From contig CM041200.1 in NCBI GenBank assembly GCA_023078555.1, positions 6,797,361 to 6,861,360 of the forward strand: 64,000 nt of DNA, read 5' to 3'. Within the stretch, counting starts at the first letter, position 1. Each line of letters starts with the position of its first letter. The notes under the pieces were generated by a model. The model searched no databases. It was not told where the DNA came from and saw only the letters and a list, made by a program, of their open reading frames with translations. This document shows, piece after piece, positions 47,607 through 58,805 of this stretch. The DNA is from Ulva prolifera. Lineage: Eukaryota; Chlorophyta; Ulvophyceae; Ulvales; Ulvaceae. Position numbers and translations under genes: made by a program.

Positions 47607-49770
47607 ATGTCGACGTCGGGCTGCTCACAGCTTTACACCTGGCATGATGTCGCCATAGTGGCCACGTTTATTTCAACCCTGCTCATCACATATCTAAGTC
47701 TGACTGGTCTCTTTGGAGAGACAAATTCTGAGGTGTGTGTCCTGAACCTGAACCTGAAGGAGTGACGCAGAATTTGCTGCAAGTTGTGCATGCGCCAACG
47801 GCCTTGTCGCTTTGAGCGAGAGACTCCCACCATTGCAATCGAGCAGCTGTTTAGTGTTCATGCGGCAACATGTATCCGTACGTGTGAGTAGTCTGTACCG
47901 TGGACGTACGTGGACGTATAGTGCATGACAGACGGCTTGACCGGCTCCGTGCAGTGCTAGCCGCAACAGTGATTCTCAATGCGAACTCTGTAGAGCGGTA
48001 GCTGCTGCAACAACTACTTAACACACAAAGAAGAAGCATCCACACGCTTTAACCCCTCGCGTTGTGCGTGTTTGTGACGTCGAGGCAATGATGACCTTGC
48101 ACTGAGACTTGAGCTTAGTTGACACAACAGGTAGCAGCGTACCGTCATGGACCGAGCATAATACTATGATCCATAAAGAGTATACATTCTTCAAGACTAT
48201 CTGAAATGTGCCCATGACCTGAGCTCTACTCTGGGCATACATTTTGTTGCTGGTCTCTGGACGGGTCACTTGTGAGTATCATAGGTATTCGGTATCATCA
48301 GTAATGCTTCTTCACGGCTGGCTCACAAATGTTCACCTTGTCTGTTACGTTTTTACGGATTGATGTGATCACAGGCCTCCACTGTCACATCCTTTTTGCA
48401 TACCTGTGTCATGAAGACACATGGCGACTCAGGCTGCATTCACCTTGTTGATCTGCACGCGACCACTGCACACAGCCAGTAGCCTCTCCTTGATGTTGCT
48501 ATTGTTAGCTAGGGTGCCATGCACACATCCGACTCGGTGCACACAAGCGAAGTGCGTGTGGGCAACCCCCTGGGGCCCCCCTGTCACTCTCAGATGCCAG
48601 CACACACAGCTCTCCTCGCGCGTGGCCATCAAAGTGCCCATTTGCTGGTACCACAACGCCGTGGCGCAGCCAGCATCAGAGCCTCTTGCACCGCGACTTG
48701 TTATTCTGGGGAAGACGTTGTGCATGTACCCACGCTACCGCACACTGACGCCGACACTTGGGTGCAGATTAGCGATGCGCGGCCGACTCCGATCACTCCT
48801 GACGGCTGGGCCTTCTCCATCTGGGGTATCATCTTCACCGGCCAGGCCGCTGCCATTATCTACCTTTTGATCCGCCGGCTCAAGTGGCAATCCGACACGG
48901 TTCGCCCTCAACGCCCTTGCCCCTGCTCCCCATCCGCACGCACGGGCTGCCTATTATGCTCCAACTGTGAGTCATACTGGCCGGAATTGCTCTTACGCAA
49001 TTCTCGCCATGTTTTCCGGGGTCTCTTCAACTTGCTTGGCACAAAGCCACGCGTTCCCTGCTACGCCACAGCCAGCCCCACCGCTACCCAGCACAGATGA
49101 CCCGAGTACATGGATGCAACACACCGTCCTCCCTTTTCTGCTGCAGGAGTTCAAGCAAAGCGCTGTCAAGTCATTGACCTTCTGGCTGTGCGCCGGTTGG
49201 GCGGGCGAGGCGGCGTGGACGGTCGTCTTTGCGCGCAACACGCCCGCCGCCCTCTCCGTGTGCGCCGTGCTGCTCACCGCCTCCTGCGCCGCCTTCCTCG
49301 GCGCGCTGCACGTCGCACTGCCCCTGCGGCCAGGAGCTTTCGAGTACACATGCGCGACGTTCATGCGCCACGTGCTCTCGGGCTCCATCGCCATCAATGC
49401 CGCCTGGCTGTCCGTCGCGACCACCCTCGGCATCCTCGTTGCCGCCGGCGCCAACCACCCCGGCAAGGACCTCGAGGCCGCCGGCATCGTGCTCGCAGTC
49501 GCCGCGACCGCCCTTGCCGCCGGCGTCGCGCTCTCCGGCGCCTGCACAACGTACCCGCTCACGCTCGTGTGGGCGTTCACCGCCGTCGCGACCAAGAGCA
49601 GCACAGAGCCGACGGTTGTGATCGCTGCGTGGGCGTGCGCTGCGGCGATGCTCGTTGCGAGTGTGGCCGCCGCCGTGCTGCGCGGGCTGCGCGCCCCCGG
49701 CGACCGCGCAGCGAAGGACCCTGCGCTCTCAGCCGACACCGAGCTGCAGTACGCGGCCATCGACCCCTAG
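47607..49770 (+). CDS. TspO/MBR-related multi-pass membrane protein, copy A
   Basis: Exons: 47607-47732, 48768-48899 and 49147-49770 (about 293 aa; all phase 0). A short extra exon at about 49098-49146 in the same frame is possible. The first helix ends ITYLSLTGLFGETN, then PITPDGWAFSIWGIIFTG, the family's TPxGxxFxIWG motif. The last exon carries several helices (FWLCAGWAGEAAWTVVF; AAWLSVATTLGILVAAG; YPLTLVWAFTAVATK), giving about seven to eight membrane passes. It resembles the larger tryptophan-rich sensory proteins related to TspO/MBR rather than the 5-helix, 160-residue TspO. Canonical TspO binds porphyrins and cholesterol; the ligand of this branch is not known. The last exon is far more GC-rich than the first. 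Confidence 0.75.
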
Positions 49771-50701
49771 AAGGTGTCCTGGCAGGTGAAGGGGGTGCAC
49801 GCAGGCGGTTCAACCTCGGCGTCCAAGCTGTGAGTGGCGGGGGGGGGGGGAGGGATTGTGGTGTGCCCAAGAGGGGCAAGTGGTAGATACAAGGTGAGTC
49901 GTATTCAAGAGGAGATGGAAGGTCTTAGGCAGAGGTGGCTGCGGACTTGAGAGATGCAAGGCCTGTTCAGCCGCAGATGAGACAGTGATGAAGAGCATCC
50001 GCGTGGGGTGTCATGGGGTGTGCATACCACGCCACGGCTAGCTTCTGCGTGCACAGGCCTCCCACAGGCTGCAGCCTGTCTGAACAGATTTACTCGACGG
50101 TGCCGTCGGTGGAGTGTAGTGACGTAGTGTATAGAATGCTATAGTGCAGGAAAAACTCTGGTCTGTTGCCGACCGGTAGTCATTGTAAAGCGAGTGCGCG
50201 CATACAGCGTCCTGAGTGCCGCTAGGTGCGCCTCGCAACAGCCCTTGTGTGCAAGCTGTCAAATTTTATTGTGTCCGGTGTGTGGCATTTTGCCCTTGCC
50301 ATGTTACAGGACGCCCTTGACTCACAGCATCTGATGTCGCTTCGATGCTATCTTCCACGACATCAAAACTCCCTGCCGTAATGCAGCTGTCTTGGACAGG
50401 CGTAGCACCTGACCACATCGCAAATGCCACCATGGCATGAGCAGTCACGATGGACTCTGTTGCTGCCAAAAACAACGCGCAAGCGAGATGATGCGTCTTG
50501 AAAGCGCGCAATGCTACCAGACCAGTTGGGCAGACAACAACCCTACCTCGTCTACTAGAAAGGGTTCTGCTACCTGCAGTCTGACGCGTTCAGCCCACAG
50601 TTGAACATCCACCGCCCCACAAACAGTAGACCTCTTGCAGACGTGCCCTCTTGGCTCACAGTCAGCACCGCCCTAGCAGACAGCCGTGAGTCGGTGGGAC
50701 G
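49771..50701. other. Intergenic between convergent genes
   Basis: Contains the 3' end of copy A and a short G run near 49839-49850. No gene seen. Confidence 0.4.
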
Positions 50702-52856
50702 TCACGAGCTGGGTTGCTTGCGCTTGCCAGCCCTCGGCTCAGCACCGCCCTCGCACACGGGCACCGCCAGTGCCGCATCCCACCCATTACGTGCAACCCG
50801 CGCATTCCACATGTCCGGCCAGAAATCCGAGGTATAGGGAAAGCGTCCCGCCGTGGTGGCGTCCAGCGCGTCGGGGGGGTGGAACCAGTAGTTCACGGCG
50901 GCGTGCGGGGCCGCGGCGGCGCCGCTGGAGGAGGTGACCTCGTGGAACCACGAGGCAGGCAGGTACAGCATCTCGCCGGCGCGCAGCACCACCTCCTCCG
51001 CCGCCGCCGCACCCGGGAACAGCGGGAAGCGCCGCCGCAGTGCATCCTCCGGCAGCGCCATGTCCACCTGCACCACTCCCCTCAATCACATAAGCCAGGC
51101 ACACAGACAGCGCAGGAGGCCGCGCAAGAGCGCATGAAGTGCATGGAGTTGAGTGTCGGGGTGATCGCAGCACACCTGGCTGAAGCTGTCTGGTGCTGCG
51201 CCGCCAGTGGCTGCCTTCGCAGCCCCTCCCTGCTGCGTATCTGAGGGTGCTTCTGTGCCGCCACCGGTGGCCACGGCTGCCGCACCCCCCTCACTGTTAC
51301 TATCTGCTGTGTCATCATCCTCGTCATCATCATCCTCGTCATCATCCCCGTCATCGTAGTCATCGTAGTCATCGCTGCCGGCGGCGTCCAGCGCCGCGGC
51401 CAGCGCGGCCTCCACGTCAGACTCCCCGCTGCCGCTGCCGCCTCCGTCCGCGCCTTCCCCGGCAGCCGGCGCCAGAGCCGCCGCGCCGTCCGCGCGCCGC
51501 TTCAGGCGCCAGCGCCGCACGTCCGCAGCGTCGGCGCCATCGGCCGCCACGTCACCCTGACCCTTGTACACAATCCTGCATCTCCGGGACGTCAATGCAG
51601 CGGGGCGCAAAGCGGCCATGCATGAGGCCCCCCTCCAGGCTTTCATTGCCGTACAGCCGCAAGCCTCTGCAGTGGCCGGGGAGTGCGGCACAAGGTCATT
51701 GTACGCTGCCAACACGGGGACCAAATGGATGAGACTGTGATGAGTGATGGAGGCGGGGTGGGGGCGCACCGGCCGTTGGGGTGGATGCGGTCGACCGCGC
51801 CATGCGTGTACATGCGCGCCGCCATGGCCGGGGGGAACAGGCGGAACCGCTTGGTACCGCGCAGCAGCACGTACAGGTTGTCGTGGAAGTCGTGGTGCAG
51901 GCCCGATGACGCCCCCGCCGCGCTCGCTCCCATCCACACGTTCACCGCCTGCACCCACGCCACACATGCGGCGCTCTGCTCCGTGCCACATGGCTATGGA
52001 GTTGTGCCTCAGCTGTGCTGTGTTCCTGTGCGGTTCCTGTGGCCCTACCTGCCTCCCTGAGTCTGTCCTGTACCACTCCATATGGCTCAGCAAATTCAGA
52101 TATGCTGTACACAGCCGTAATGCCACTGCCCCCAGCCGCAACCTAGCTGCTTGGCCGGTGGTGCTACCCGCCGCGCCGCCATGCCAGGGATGCAGGCGCA
52201 GGTGCAGCACATGCAGGTGGGGCAGCGGGCGACAGAGATGGCAACACGTGGCTGAGGGGGCATCAGGTGTGCACCTGCGGAATGAGGTTGCCCATGACTG
52301 CCGGCTTCAGCGGCAGTCCGCGGTCGACCATGCGGTGCAGGGGTGGCGTGAGGAGCGCCGGGAAACCGTCCACCTCGACTGGGGCGTCCTGTGTGGACAG
52401 GTACAGCTCCTCGGAGCCAGCATGCAGCTTCTGCAGCACCTCTGCCACAGCCATCTGCACCTTGCGGCCATTCCCGAACGCCCTGCCTTTGCCGGATTGA
52501 AGCTCCACACTCACCGCGTCTCCGCCCTGCATACTGGAGAAATTGAAGTGTGTACGGCAGCCATGTGACAGCAGCAGCATGCATCCTGTACAAGCCCTCG
52601 CTTGGGCGGGGAGCTCCGGCGCCCTGGTGCAGTGGCGGAGGTGGTCTCGGAGATATGGACAAGCGGTCTTTGCACGCCGGCCGCGCATCGACGCGACAAA
52701 ACTCACCGCTGCCTCCGTCAGCTTGTCTCTGCTCAAAAGTTCTGGCAGTATTTCGAGGTCCGGAGGTAGTGCCCGAAAGGTGCAAGGGCGTCTCTGGGAA
52801 ATGTACTGCGACCAGACCGCCGCTGGCGACGTGTCAGTGCATGCTTCGACCGGCAT
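50702..52856 (-). CDS. JmjC/cupin-8 Fe(II)/2-oxoglutarate oxygenase with a long acidic insert
   Basis: Five minus-strand exons close in phase: 52856-52707, 52526-52275, 51948-51770, 51575-51176, 51067-50702 (448 aa). JmjC enzymes hydroxylate or demethylate proteins or RNA using Fe(II), 2-oxoglutarate and oxygen. The iron ligands are present: His152-x-Asp154 in SSGLHHDFHDNLYVLLRG, the 2-oxoglutarate Lys in TKRFRLFPP, and the distal His369 in LYLPASWFHEV. The Asn-Leu-Tyr after HxD and KRF-LFPP resemble JMJD7/HSPBAP1-type cupin-8 proteins. Between the two metal-binding halves exon 4 adds about 130 residues with a long Asp/Glu run and Ala/Gly-rich flanks. The first 134 residues are a less conserved N-terminal half. 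Start chosen at the first ATG fitting the domain; the frame extends upstream. The substrate cannot be predicted. GC rises strongly toward the 3' end. Confidence 0.82.
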
Positions 52857-53663
52857 ATAGTCGTTCAAATATACGAGTGTAAATCCTGTGTGCAGTTGGT
52901 CTAGTGAGACACGCTCAGCCAACGTGCAGTGTTCCCCACGTAACTTGATCACACTGTCGAGCTCGCGAGCAAGCCATCACACAGTCCCGACCAAAGCATG
53001 CTATCCCAGCCTGCGCGACTTGCAGATCCAGATCCATATTGTCCGGGCGAGGGCGGCACGTTTCAATGAGCTGTTTCGTTGACATGCATGGGCGAGGAAA
53101 ACGTGTATGCAAAGCTCTCTCACCGCTCCGGCTCAGTACTTGTAGAAAATTCTCAGCTTCACGGGGAGCGAAAACTGCGCTAGAACATTCCCAAGCCGTG
53201 TTGTGCTAGAAGTGTGAGTGGGTGTTCGTAGCGTTGCTGCACCATGACAAGGGTTCGGCGCTGCTCCTCGTGCACCAACGCACTGCAGCGCCGTCGCGCA
53301 CGCCTTGACCTCCCCGGCGCAGTCGTGTGACAGATGCGAATATCAGAAGGCGGAACCTGTCTATTCGACGTATCCTATTTGACCTCTCGCGATCAGTTGT
53401 ACGGCTGTACATGGGGCTTCTAGCGGTTGCACCTGGTGCACTTGTGGCTACATGCTGCTGACCACTTGCATGGCGCTGCACCTGCACATACAAGCTCCAC
53501 GTCAGATGTTTGACAGCACGTCCACGCTCCCTAGCGCTACAGTCCGGCCATAAAACTGCAGCGCACTCCACATCGCTAGCTATTCTTATTGCGCTCCAAC
53601 GAGTCCAACAGCTATCCAGTCAACGGCCAACACCATTTCGCTAAGGATCATCCTCAACACAAC
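52857..53663. other. Shared 5' region of divergent JmjC and TspO-like B genes
   Basis: The JmjC gene (-) and TspO-related copy B (+) are transcribed apart from here, so both promoters lie in this 0.8 kb. No gene or clear motif was found. Confidence 0.4.
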
Positions 53664-55079
53664 ATGAGCAAGTACGACGGACATGACATTGCCACGGTGC
53701 TGGCATACGTGATCACACTGCTGATCACCTATGGCACTCAAACTGGTTGGTTCGGCAAGACCAACGCAGACGTGCGGCCCTGCCTTGCCTGCCTGCCTCA
53801 CTGCGTGCCCCGACATGCGCGACCATGAAATGTCTCCAAAGAAGAAGTTTGCTATGTCCTCGTTCATCCTCGTTCATCTGTATCCTGTGGTTTGATTGGT
53901 GCGGGGCAGCAAGGGCGTGCCTGGAGGAGTTGAAAGTGTTCGACGATTGTTGTCACACGCACTCCGTCATCGCAGCCGAGTGCACCGACTCGTCAAATCA
54001 CAGCAAACACCACTATACTCATCGTGCATTTCACTGATATAACCGACTGCACAATCGTGGGCATCCACGCTGGCATTTGAACTGCGTTTGTCACTTGCAG
54101 ATCAGCGATCAGTACCAGACGCCCTTGACGCCAGCAGGCTTCACGTTCGCTATCTGGGGCATCATCTTCATCGGACAGGGAATCTCGGTCGCATATCTGA
54201 TGTACCGCCCAGATGAGGGGGTCCGTTCCGAGCCAACCTTCCCATTCGCAATCTCGCCCCATCTTGCGTTACCTCTGCTCGATCAGCAATAACTGTCTCA
54301 ACATGCACTTGTATGCTATCAAACTAACTGTACGGGTTAGAATTTGTCGCCGTGCGAGCCCATCAGACCCAGGAGCGCATGAGAGCTTCCCTGATGCGCG
54401 CTACATCGAACGTCGCCTGCGCGCGCAGCTGCGTCACTACAGCGACATCTCTCGATACCTGGCATCCACACTCACGCTCATGAAACCGTGCCGCATGCAG
54501 TCGACCAAGCAGAGCGTGGTCAAGTCCGTGTGCATCTGGTGGATCTTCGGCTGGGCAGCGGAGAGCCTGTGGCAGTACCTCTTCCAGCTGCAGTCAAAGG
54601 CCAGCCTCGTCGCCTGCGCGGTGGCCCTCCTCTCCGCCCTCTACGCCTTCGCCCACGCCTACCGCAACTCGCTCTCGCTCCGCCCGGCCATCACCGACTT
54701 CTCCCCCGACGCCCTCGCCAAGCACGTCATCGTCGGCAGCACGGCCATGAACGCCGCGTGGCTGTCTGTCGCCGCCTCTGTTGGAGTCCTCATCGCCGTC
54801 CTCGCAACCACCTCCATCCGCCTCATGCCGCTCGCCGTGGCCGCCGCTGTGACCGTCGCCGTCGTCGGCGCCGGAGTCGTGCTGCAGACGCAGGGCTGGG
54901 TGTACGGCATCACCCTCGTCTGGGCGTTCTACGGGGTGTCGGTCAAGCAGCACAGCCACCCGGTGGTGCAGAACGTCGCGTACGCCGCCATCGCCGTGCT
55001 CGGCCTGCTGAGCGCCTGGTCTGTGATGCAGCTCGCCCGCACCCGCTCCACAGGGGCCGCGTCGCCGCTGCTCGGGTAG
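53664..55079 (+). CDS. TspO/MBR-related multi-pass membrane protein, copy B
   Basis: Exons 53664-53771, 54101-54220 and 54501-55079, all phase 0 (268 aa); the same three-exon plan as copy A with splice sites at equivalent places. Helix 1 is VLAYVITLLITYGTQTGWF, followed by LTPAGFTFAIWGIIFIG (TPxGxxFxIWG motif). The large last exon holds the remaining helices, including WWIFGWAAESLWQYLF and WVYGITLVWAFYGVSVK, aligned with copy A. The two genes are clearly paralogues but diverged. A possible extra exon at about 54355-54480 was not needed to close the frame. Ligand and membrane are unknown; relatives sit in mitochondria, plastids or ER. Confidence 0.75.
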
Positions 55080-55875
55080 GCTGTGCCACCCGCAGGGTTG
55101 CGTTTCCCTCCAGTGGCTGTCATCACTATGCATTTTTTTCCATGTGAGTCATCAATGGGGCGCGCTCGTTAGAGGCTCCAGCGTACCGCTGGGAGACAGC
55201 GAGTGTCGATTGCTTGGACCATTTGGTGGCTGGCGCCTGAGCAAGCAGGATGCACCGCAAGCTGGACATGTCACAAATGACCAGATGGCCGGATCTCCGG
55301 AAAATCAGTGGTTGTTATTACTTGACGTGAATGTTGTACGTCCAGGCGCGTTGTAGGATAAACCGCCCTTGCTAGAGTAGGCATGCACAATTCTGCAACT
55401 GGGGTCTGGCGAGTGAGAACGTAAAGGAACTACAAGCTTCCGTTGTAACATTCTTCGCCATGCTCAGCACGTTCTGTCCTACAGTCAATCAGGGCGCTGT
55501 CATTGTGCCACACTTGCGGCTGATCACACTCATCACACGTTCTGCCCTTGCATGTCTAGCACACTGCTGGGCCCCTGCTGTTTGCCTGGCCTCAGCACTC
55601 CTCGCCCCTCAATGTCTACAGCACAAACAGCCCTATTCTGCATGGATGCAGCACACACGCGACACTCCCGTGCTCAGCACACAGCGCAGGCAGTCCATGT
55701 GTCTGAAAAGTGGTGCAGCGTTCACATACAGAATCATGTTCATGTTGTTGCATAACATGCGTGCTGTGCATCTGTGGGTCTGAGTGCCGGGCAGCATGTG
55801 AGCTCTGGTCTGCAGTGCGGCGCAGGTTACACGTAGGACAGCCAGCCTGCGCCACAGTTGACACAATGCACCGCA
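55080..55875. other. Intergenic between convergent genes
   Basis: Lies between the 3' ends of TspO-like copy B and TIM22. No gene is supported. Confidence 0.4.
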
Positions 55876-56683
55876 TCAATGGAAACCCATGAAGCGGTCT
55901 ACTGCCACAGAGAACCCAGCAAAGGATGCTGCTCCCATGGCCATCCCCATCGGGCCGCCTGCACGGCACAGATACTCAGCGTTCGCCCGCACCGACACAC
56001 GCCAGGCGGCCTCGTCACAGGATAACGAATGTGCCAGTGTCAGGAGTCCAGCAGATGTAGAGTTTGGTGCGCACTGCCTCGCGCCAGGAGGCCGCCCGTG
56101 ACGAAGCCCGTGTATAGTGAGTTGTACATGTCATGCTTGCCCCTGTGCGACTCGATGACGCACTCTATCCCAGCATACAGCATCCCTAGCGTCGCAAAAC
56201 TTCGTGCATACATGCTGCACACAACTTCACTCGGTTTGTGTAACGTCAGACGTTGCCACTGCTTGGCCCTGGGCGCCATATGTGAGGAAATCTGCAGAAA
56301 TGGCACCATCATGCCACACCATCATAGTAAGGATCGTACACGCTTCTTTCCTTGGTCATTCTATATGTGCTTCGCAGAACCTGCATCGTTGTCTTCGACG
56401 GCTGATCCGCCAAAGGAGCTGGGTTGCCCATGGCTGCTGGGTCCATGGCACCCATAAAAATACCAAACGCTATTCCCATCACACCCCCTGCTGCGCCCGA
56501 GATGAGTGATCTCACTACACAATTTTGGCTAGCATCATGCTGTGCTAGCTCTGTTGCTGTAATATTGGGCACAGCTTCGTAATGGAATCGGCTGGTGATA
56601 GATTGCCCAACGACATAGCCTTTGGGGGCAGGCTCTTCTGCGGCTTCGACGACCGGCGATGCTGCCTCAGCGTCGGCAGCCAT
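55876..56683 (-). CDS. TIM22: Mitochondrial import inner membrane translocase subunit TIM22
   Basis: Three minus-strand exons close in phase: 56683-56340, 56214-56078, 55958-55876 (187 aa). TIM22 is the channel that inserts carrier proteins into the mitochondrial inner membrane. The N-terminal 30 residues are acidic and Ala-rich. Helix 1 is Gly-rich (ISGAAGGVMGIAFGIFMGAM). Exon 2 has the family hallmark ARSFATLGMLYAGIECVIES, and exon 3 the last helix (GPMGMAMGAASFAGFSVAVD) and the stop. Frame requires intron 1 to use a GTACG donor and intron 2 a GC donor (CGAG|GCAGTG), so the latter is probably a GC-AG intron. The gene is divergent from the EF-hand gene at 57149; a damaged second copy lies at 58.5-58.8 kb. 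Confidence 0.9.
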
Positions 56684-57148
56684 TAGGTTGGGTCTGCACA
56701 CACTTCAGTCCGGTCGCAGCTGCCCGTTTGGTAGCAACGCTGCGACACTGCCACGAACGTTCTCATACACGCAAACTTCTCCTCTTGAAAACAATCGCGG
56801 CCAATCAAGACACCAACTGCTGAGCAGATGATCAGCAATCTGCACATCTGCAAAGTCTTGATCCAAATCGTTCTGGTCTGCGGCGACAGTGCTAGTCGTG
56901 GCTGGTAGGTGCATGCCTGTGGCCACATCGAGTGCATTGCCGCTGGCACGGGACAAGCGCTAACATCGACCTTGTCGCGTGGCCTTCTCCACGGCCCACC
57001 GTGCTAAAGAGGAGGCTGTGTTACTCAGCTGTGTAGTCACTTGCGAGTATGACCCCTGGCATCTAGCCGTGTCTCTTCGGCAGCATCGCGACAGCTTCGT
57101 TACTGTAAGTCTTCAGCTGTACCTTACAGGTCCCACGGTCGTGTGATA
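56684..57148. promoter_or_regulatory. Bidirectional promoter region of TIM22 and EF-hand gene 1
   Basis: The two start codons are 465 bp apart and point away from each other. No specific element was identified; the inference rests on gene arrangement. Confidence 0.45.
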
Positions 57149-58223
57149 ATGGACATCCAACAGGTGTGAGCCACACATTCTGTATCACATGCACGCATCG
57201 CTTGACACTAACACATGGAAAATTGCGTCCTGCTGAAGCCAAGGCCGTTGGCATTTTCGTGTTCAGAGCAGGCCATCGCCATTGGTCCGGGCGATTGCTG
57301 TCCTGAATTCATAGGGATACATGCAGTGGTTCAGGACCGTTGATAGGGATGGCAGTGGACAAATCGGCGCTACAGAGCTCCAGCAGGCGCTTGGGATGGG
57401 CAATTTGCACTTCTCACTCCAGGTGATCGCATCCATGATCAGGTGCGCACATGCAATCCGTTGCAAGGAAAGTTTTAGAATCATATGCAAATTTCTTTCT
57501 CTCAAGCGCAAAGTTGGCGTTGATTCTGGCTGCTTGCAGGATGTATGACAAGGACAGGAGCGGCAGCATCTCCTTCACCGAGTTCCAAGGCTTGGTACGG
57601 AAATCACTGGTCACCTGCATCCCTCCTCATGACATTATATTGCATCACACAGTATGTTATGTCATCTGTGTTGCCGCGTCTGCTGTGCTTCGTCTAGATT
57701 GGCTTCCGCTTGCTAATCGGTGTCAATGCTTCTGCAGCATCAATTTCTCATGGAAATGCACGCTTCATTCCAGCATTTTGATACAGACCGTTCTGGATCC
57801 TTAGAGAAAGGGGAAGTGTACAGAGCGCTACAGCATTCAGGTGTTCCTCCTCATGAATTGATTGACACCAACCCAGTGTGTGCACCGAACAAATGGCTGA
57901 AAACGAACCAGTTCCGTGCCTTTGGAGGACAGAGAATGCAATTCAGCAAGTTTGCGTGGCTATGACCTGACCTGGCTGGCTTTCGCAGTGCGGTGAGACC
58001 GCAACGTGGTGCAGGCTTCAACCTTGATGAGCACTCCTTTAACTCAGTCTTCTATGCATTTGACCCAGACAAGAGCCAAGGCATGAAACAAGTAGAATAC
58101 ATTGCGACTTGTGTGTTCCTGAGAAACACTGCAGCCATCTTCCAGGCGTTTGACACCTCGCGGCAAGGCCGGGTGTCTCTGGACTACAACCAGTTCGTCT
58201 ATGCAGCTGCCAACTGCAAGTGA
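57149..58223 (+). CDS. Penta-EF-hand calcium-binding protein, copy 1
   Basis: Five exons close in phase: 57149-57163 (only MDIQQ), 57327-57442, 57540-57594, 57738-57840, 58015-58223 (165 aa). The protein is essentially the penta-EF-hand domain of the ALG-2/PDCD6 and sorcin group, whose members bind Ca and dimerise through the fifth hand. EF1 (DRDGSGQIGATE), EF2 (DKDRSGSISFTE) and EF3 (DTDRSGSLEKGE) have full Ca-binding loops. EF4 (DPDKSQGMKQVE) lacks the central Gly and EF5 (DTSRQGRVSLDY) lacks the final acidic residue, so these two probably bind Ca poorly. The Gly/Pro-rich N-terminal tail usual in the family is missing. Copy 2 at 60022 has identical exon lengths. Confidence 0.9.
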
Positions 58224-58301
58224 TCTGCAATCCATGCAACCTGCAATCGAATCACTGGTCTTCGTGCCAATTTCTACTAGGCATCCACTGCAACCGCATG
58301 T

Positions 58302-58371
58302 AGAACAGCGCCTGGCGGATGGCAGAGTACATTGCAGCGTGTGTCTTTGTGAGGCAGAGCTGGCAGGATTT
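58302..58371 (+). pseudogene. Decayed alternative terminal exon of EF-hand gene 1
   Basis: About 70 bp clearly similar to the middle of the second terminal exon of EF-hand gene 2 (61165-61373). Homologous stretches include CTGGCGGATGGC and GCAGCGTGTGTCTT. The rest of the exon is not recognisable and the frame is not kept. It lies about 80 bp after the stop of copy 1, the position expected if the ancestral gene already had two terminal exons. Confidence 0.7.
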
Positions 58372-58474
58372 AAACTTTGAAGCTTCATGCAGTGCCACCA
58401 GTTGGGCCTATGTGCTGAATGTCGGGAGTCCTCTGCGGAGCACCACCACACCGAACAAAAAGTGATGTCCAGGG

Positions 58475-58805
58475 ATAATACACGCTCCTTCCCATGGTCG
58501 TCCGACAAGAAGTTAGCACTGCTGTGTCACATGCGGGTGATGATGCGGGTACTGCCAACTTGGCTGTATCCGCAGCATCATCTGTGACAGCTGATCTGCC
58601 GCGGCATGCCGATGGAGCCTGGTTGCTCCTGGCCATTGAATCCATGGCACCCTTAAACACACCATACATTGCCCCATCATGCCGCTGAGGTAAGCGACTG
58701 CATGATTCTGGCTGCCATCATCCTGTGTTAGCTCGAGCTCTGCTGCTGTTACGCTGGGCATACTCTTCAAAGCGACATCCTCCAACATTGTGATCGGCGA
58801 CCTTC
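58475..58805 (-). pseudogene. TIM22 pseudogene, exon 1 only
   Basis: Minus-strand sequence aligns with exon 1 of the intact TIM22 gene: SMPSVTAAELELTQDDGSQN against AVPNITATELAQHDASQN, then in a shifted frame MYGVFKGAMDSMARSNQAP against IAFGIFMGAMDPAAMGNPAP, and lastly RSVYYP against RSVYDP. There is a frameshift within the first membrane helix, the helix is disrupted, and exons 2 and 3 are absent. It lies divergent from EF-hand gene 2, mirroring the intact pair, so it came from a segmental duplication and not from a processed transcript. Confidence 0.82.

Noticed and set aside
49110-49886. Arg-rich open frame of 258 codons overlapping TspO-like copy A
   Set aside because: Shadow frame of a very GC-rich exon; the true frame carries membrane helices aligned with copy B.
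54488-55147. Long open frame of 219 codons overlapping TspO-like copy B
   Set aside because: Arg/Pro-rich shadow of the GC-rich membrane-protein exon in another frame.
58475-58805. Reading the second TIM22-like stretch as a functional gene
   Set aside because: It has a frameshift in the first membrane helix and lacks the two downstream exons.
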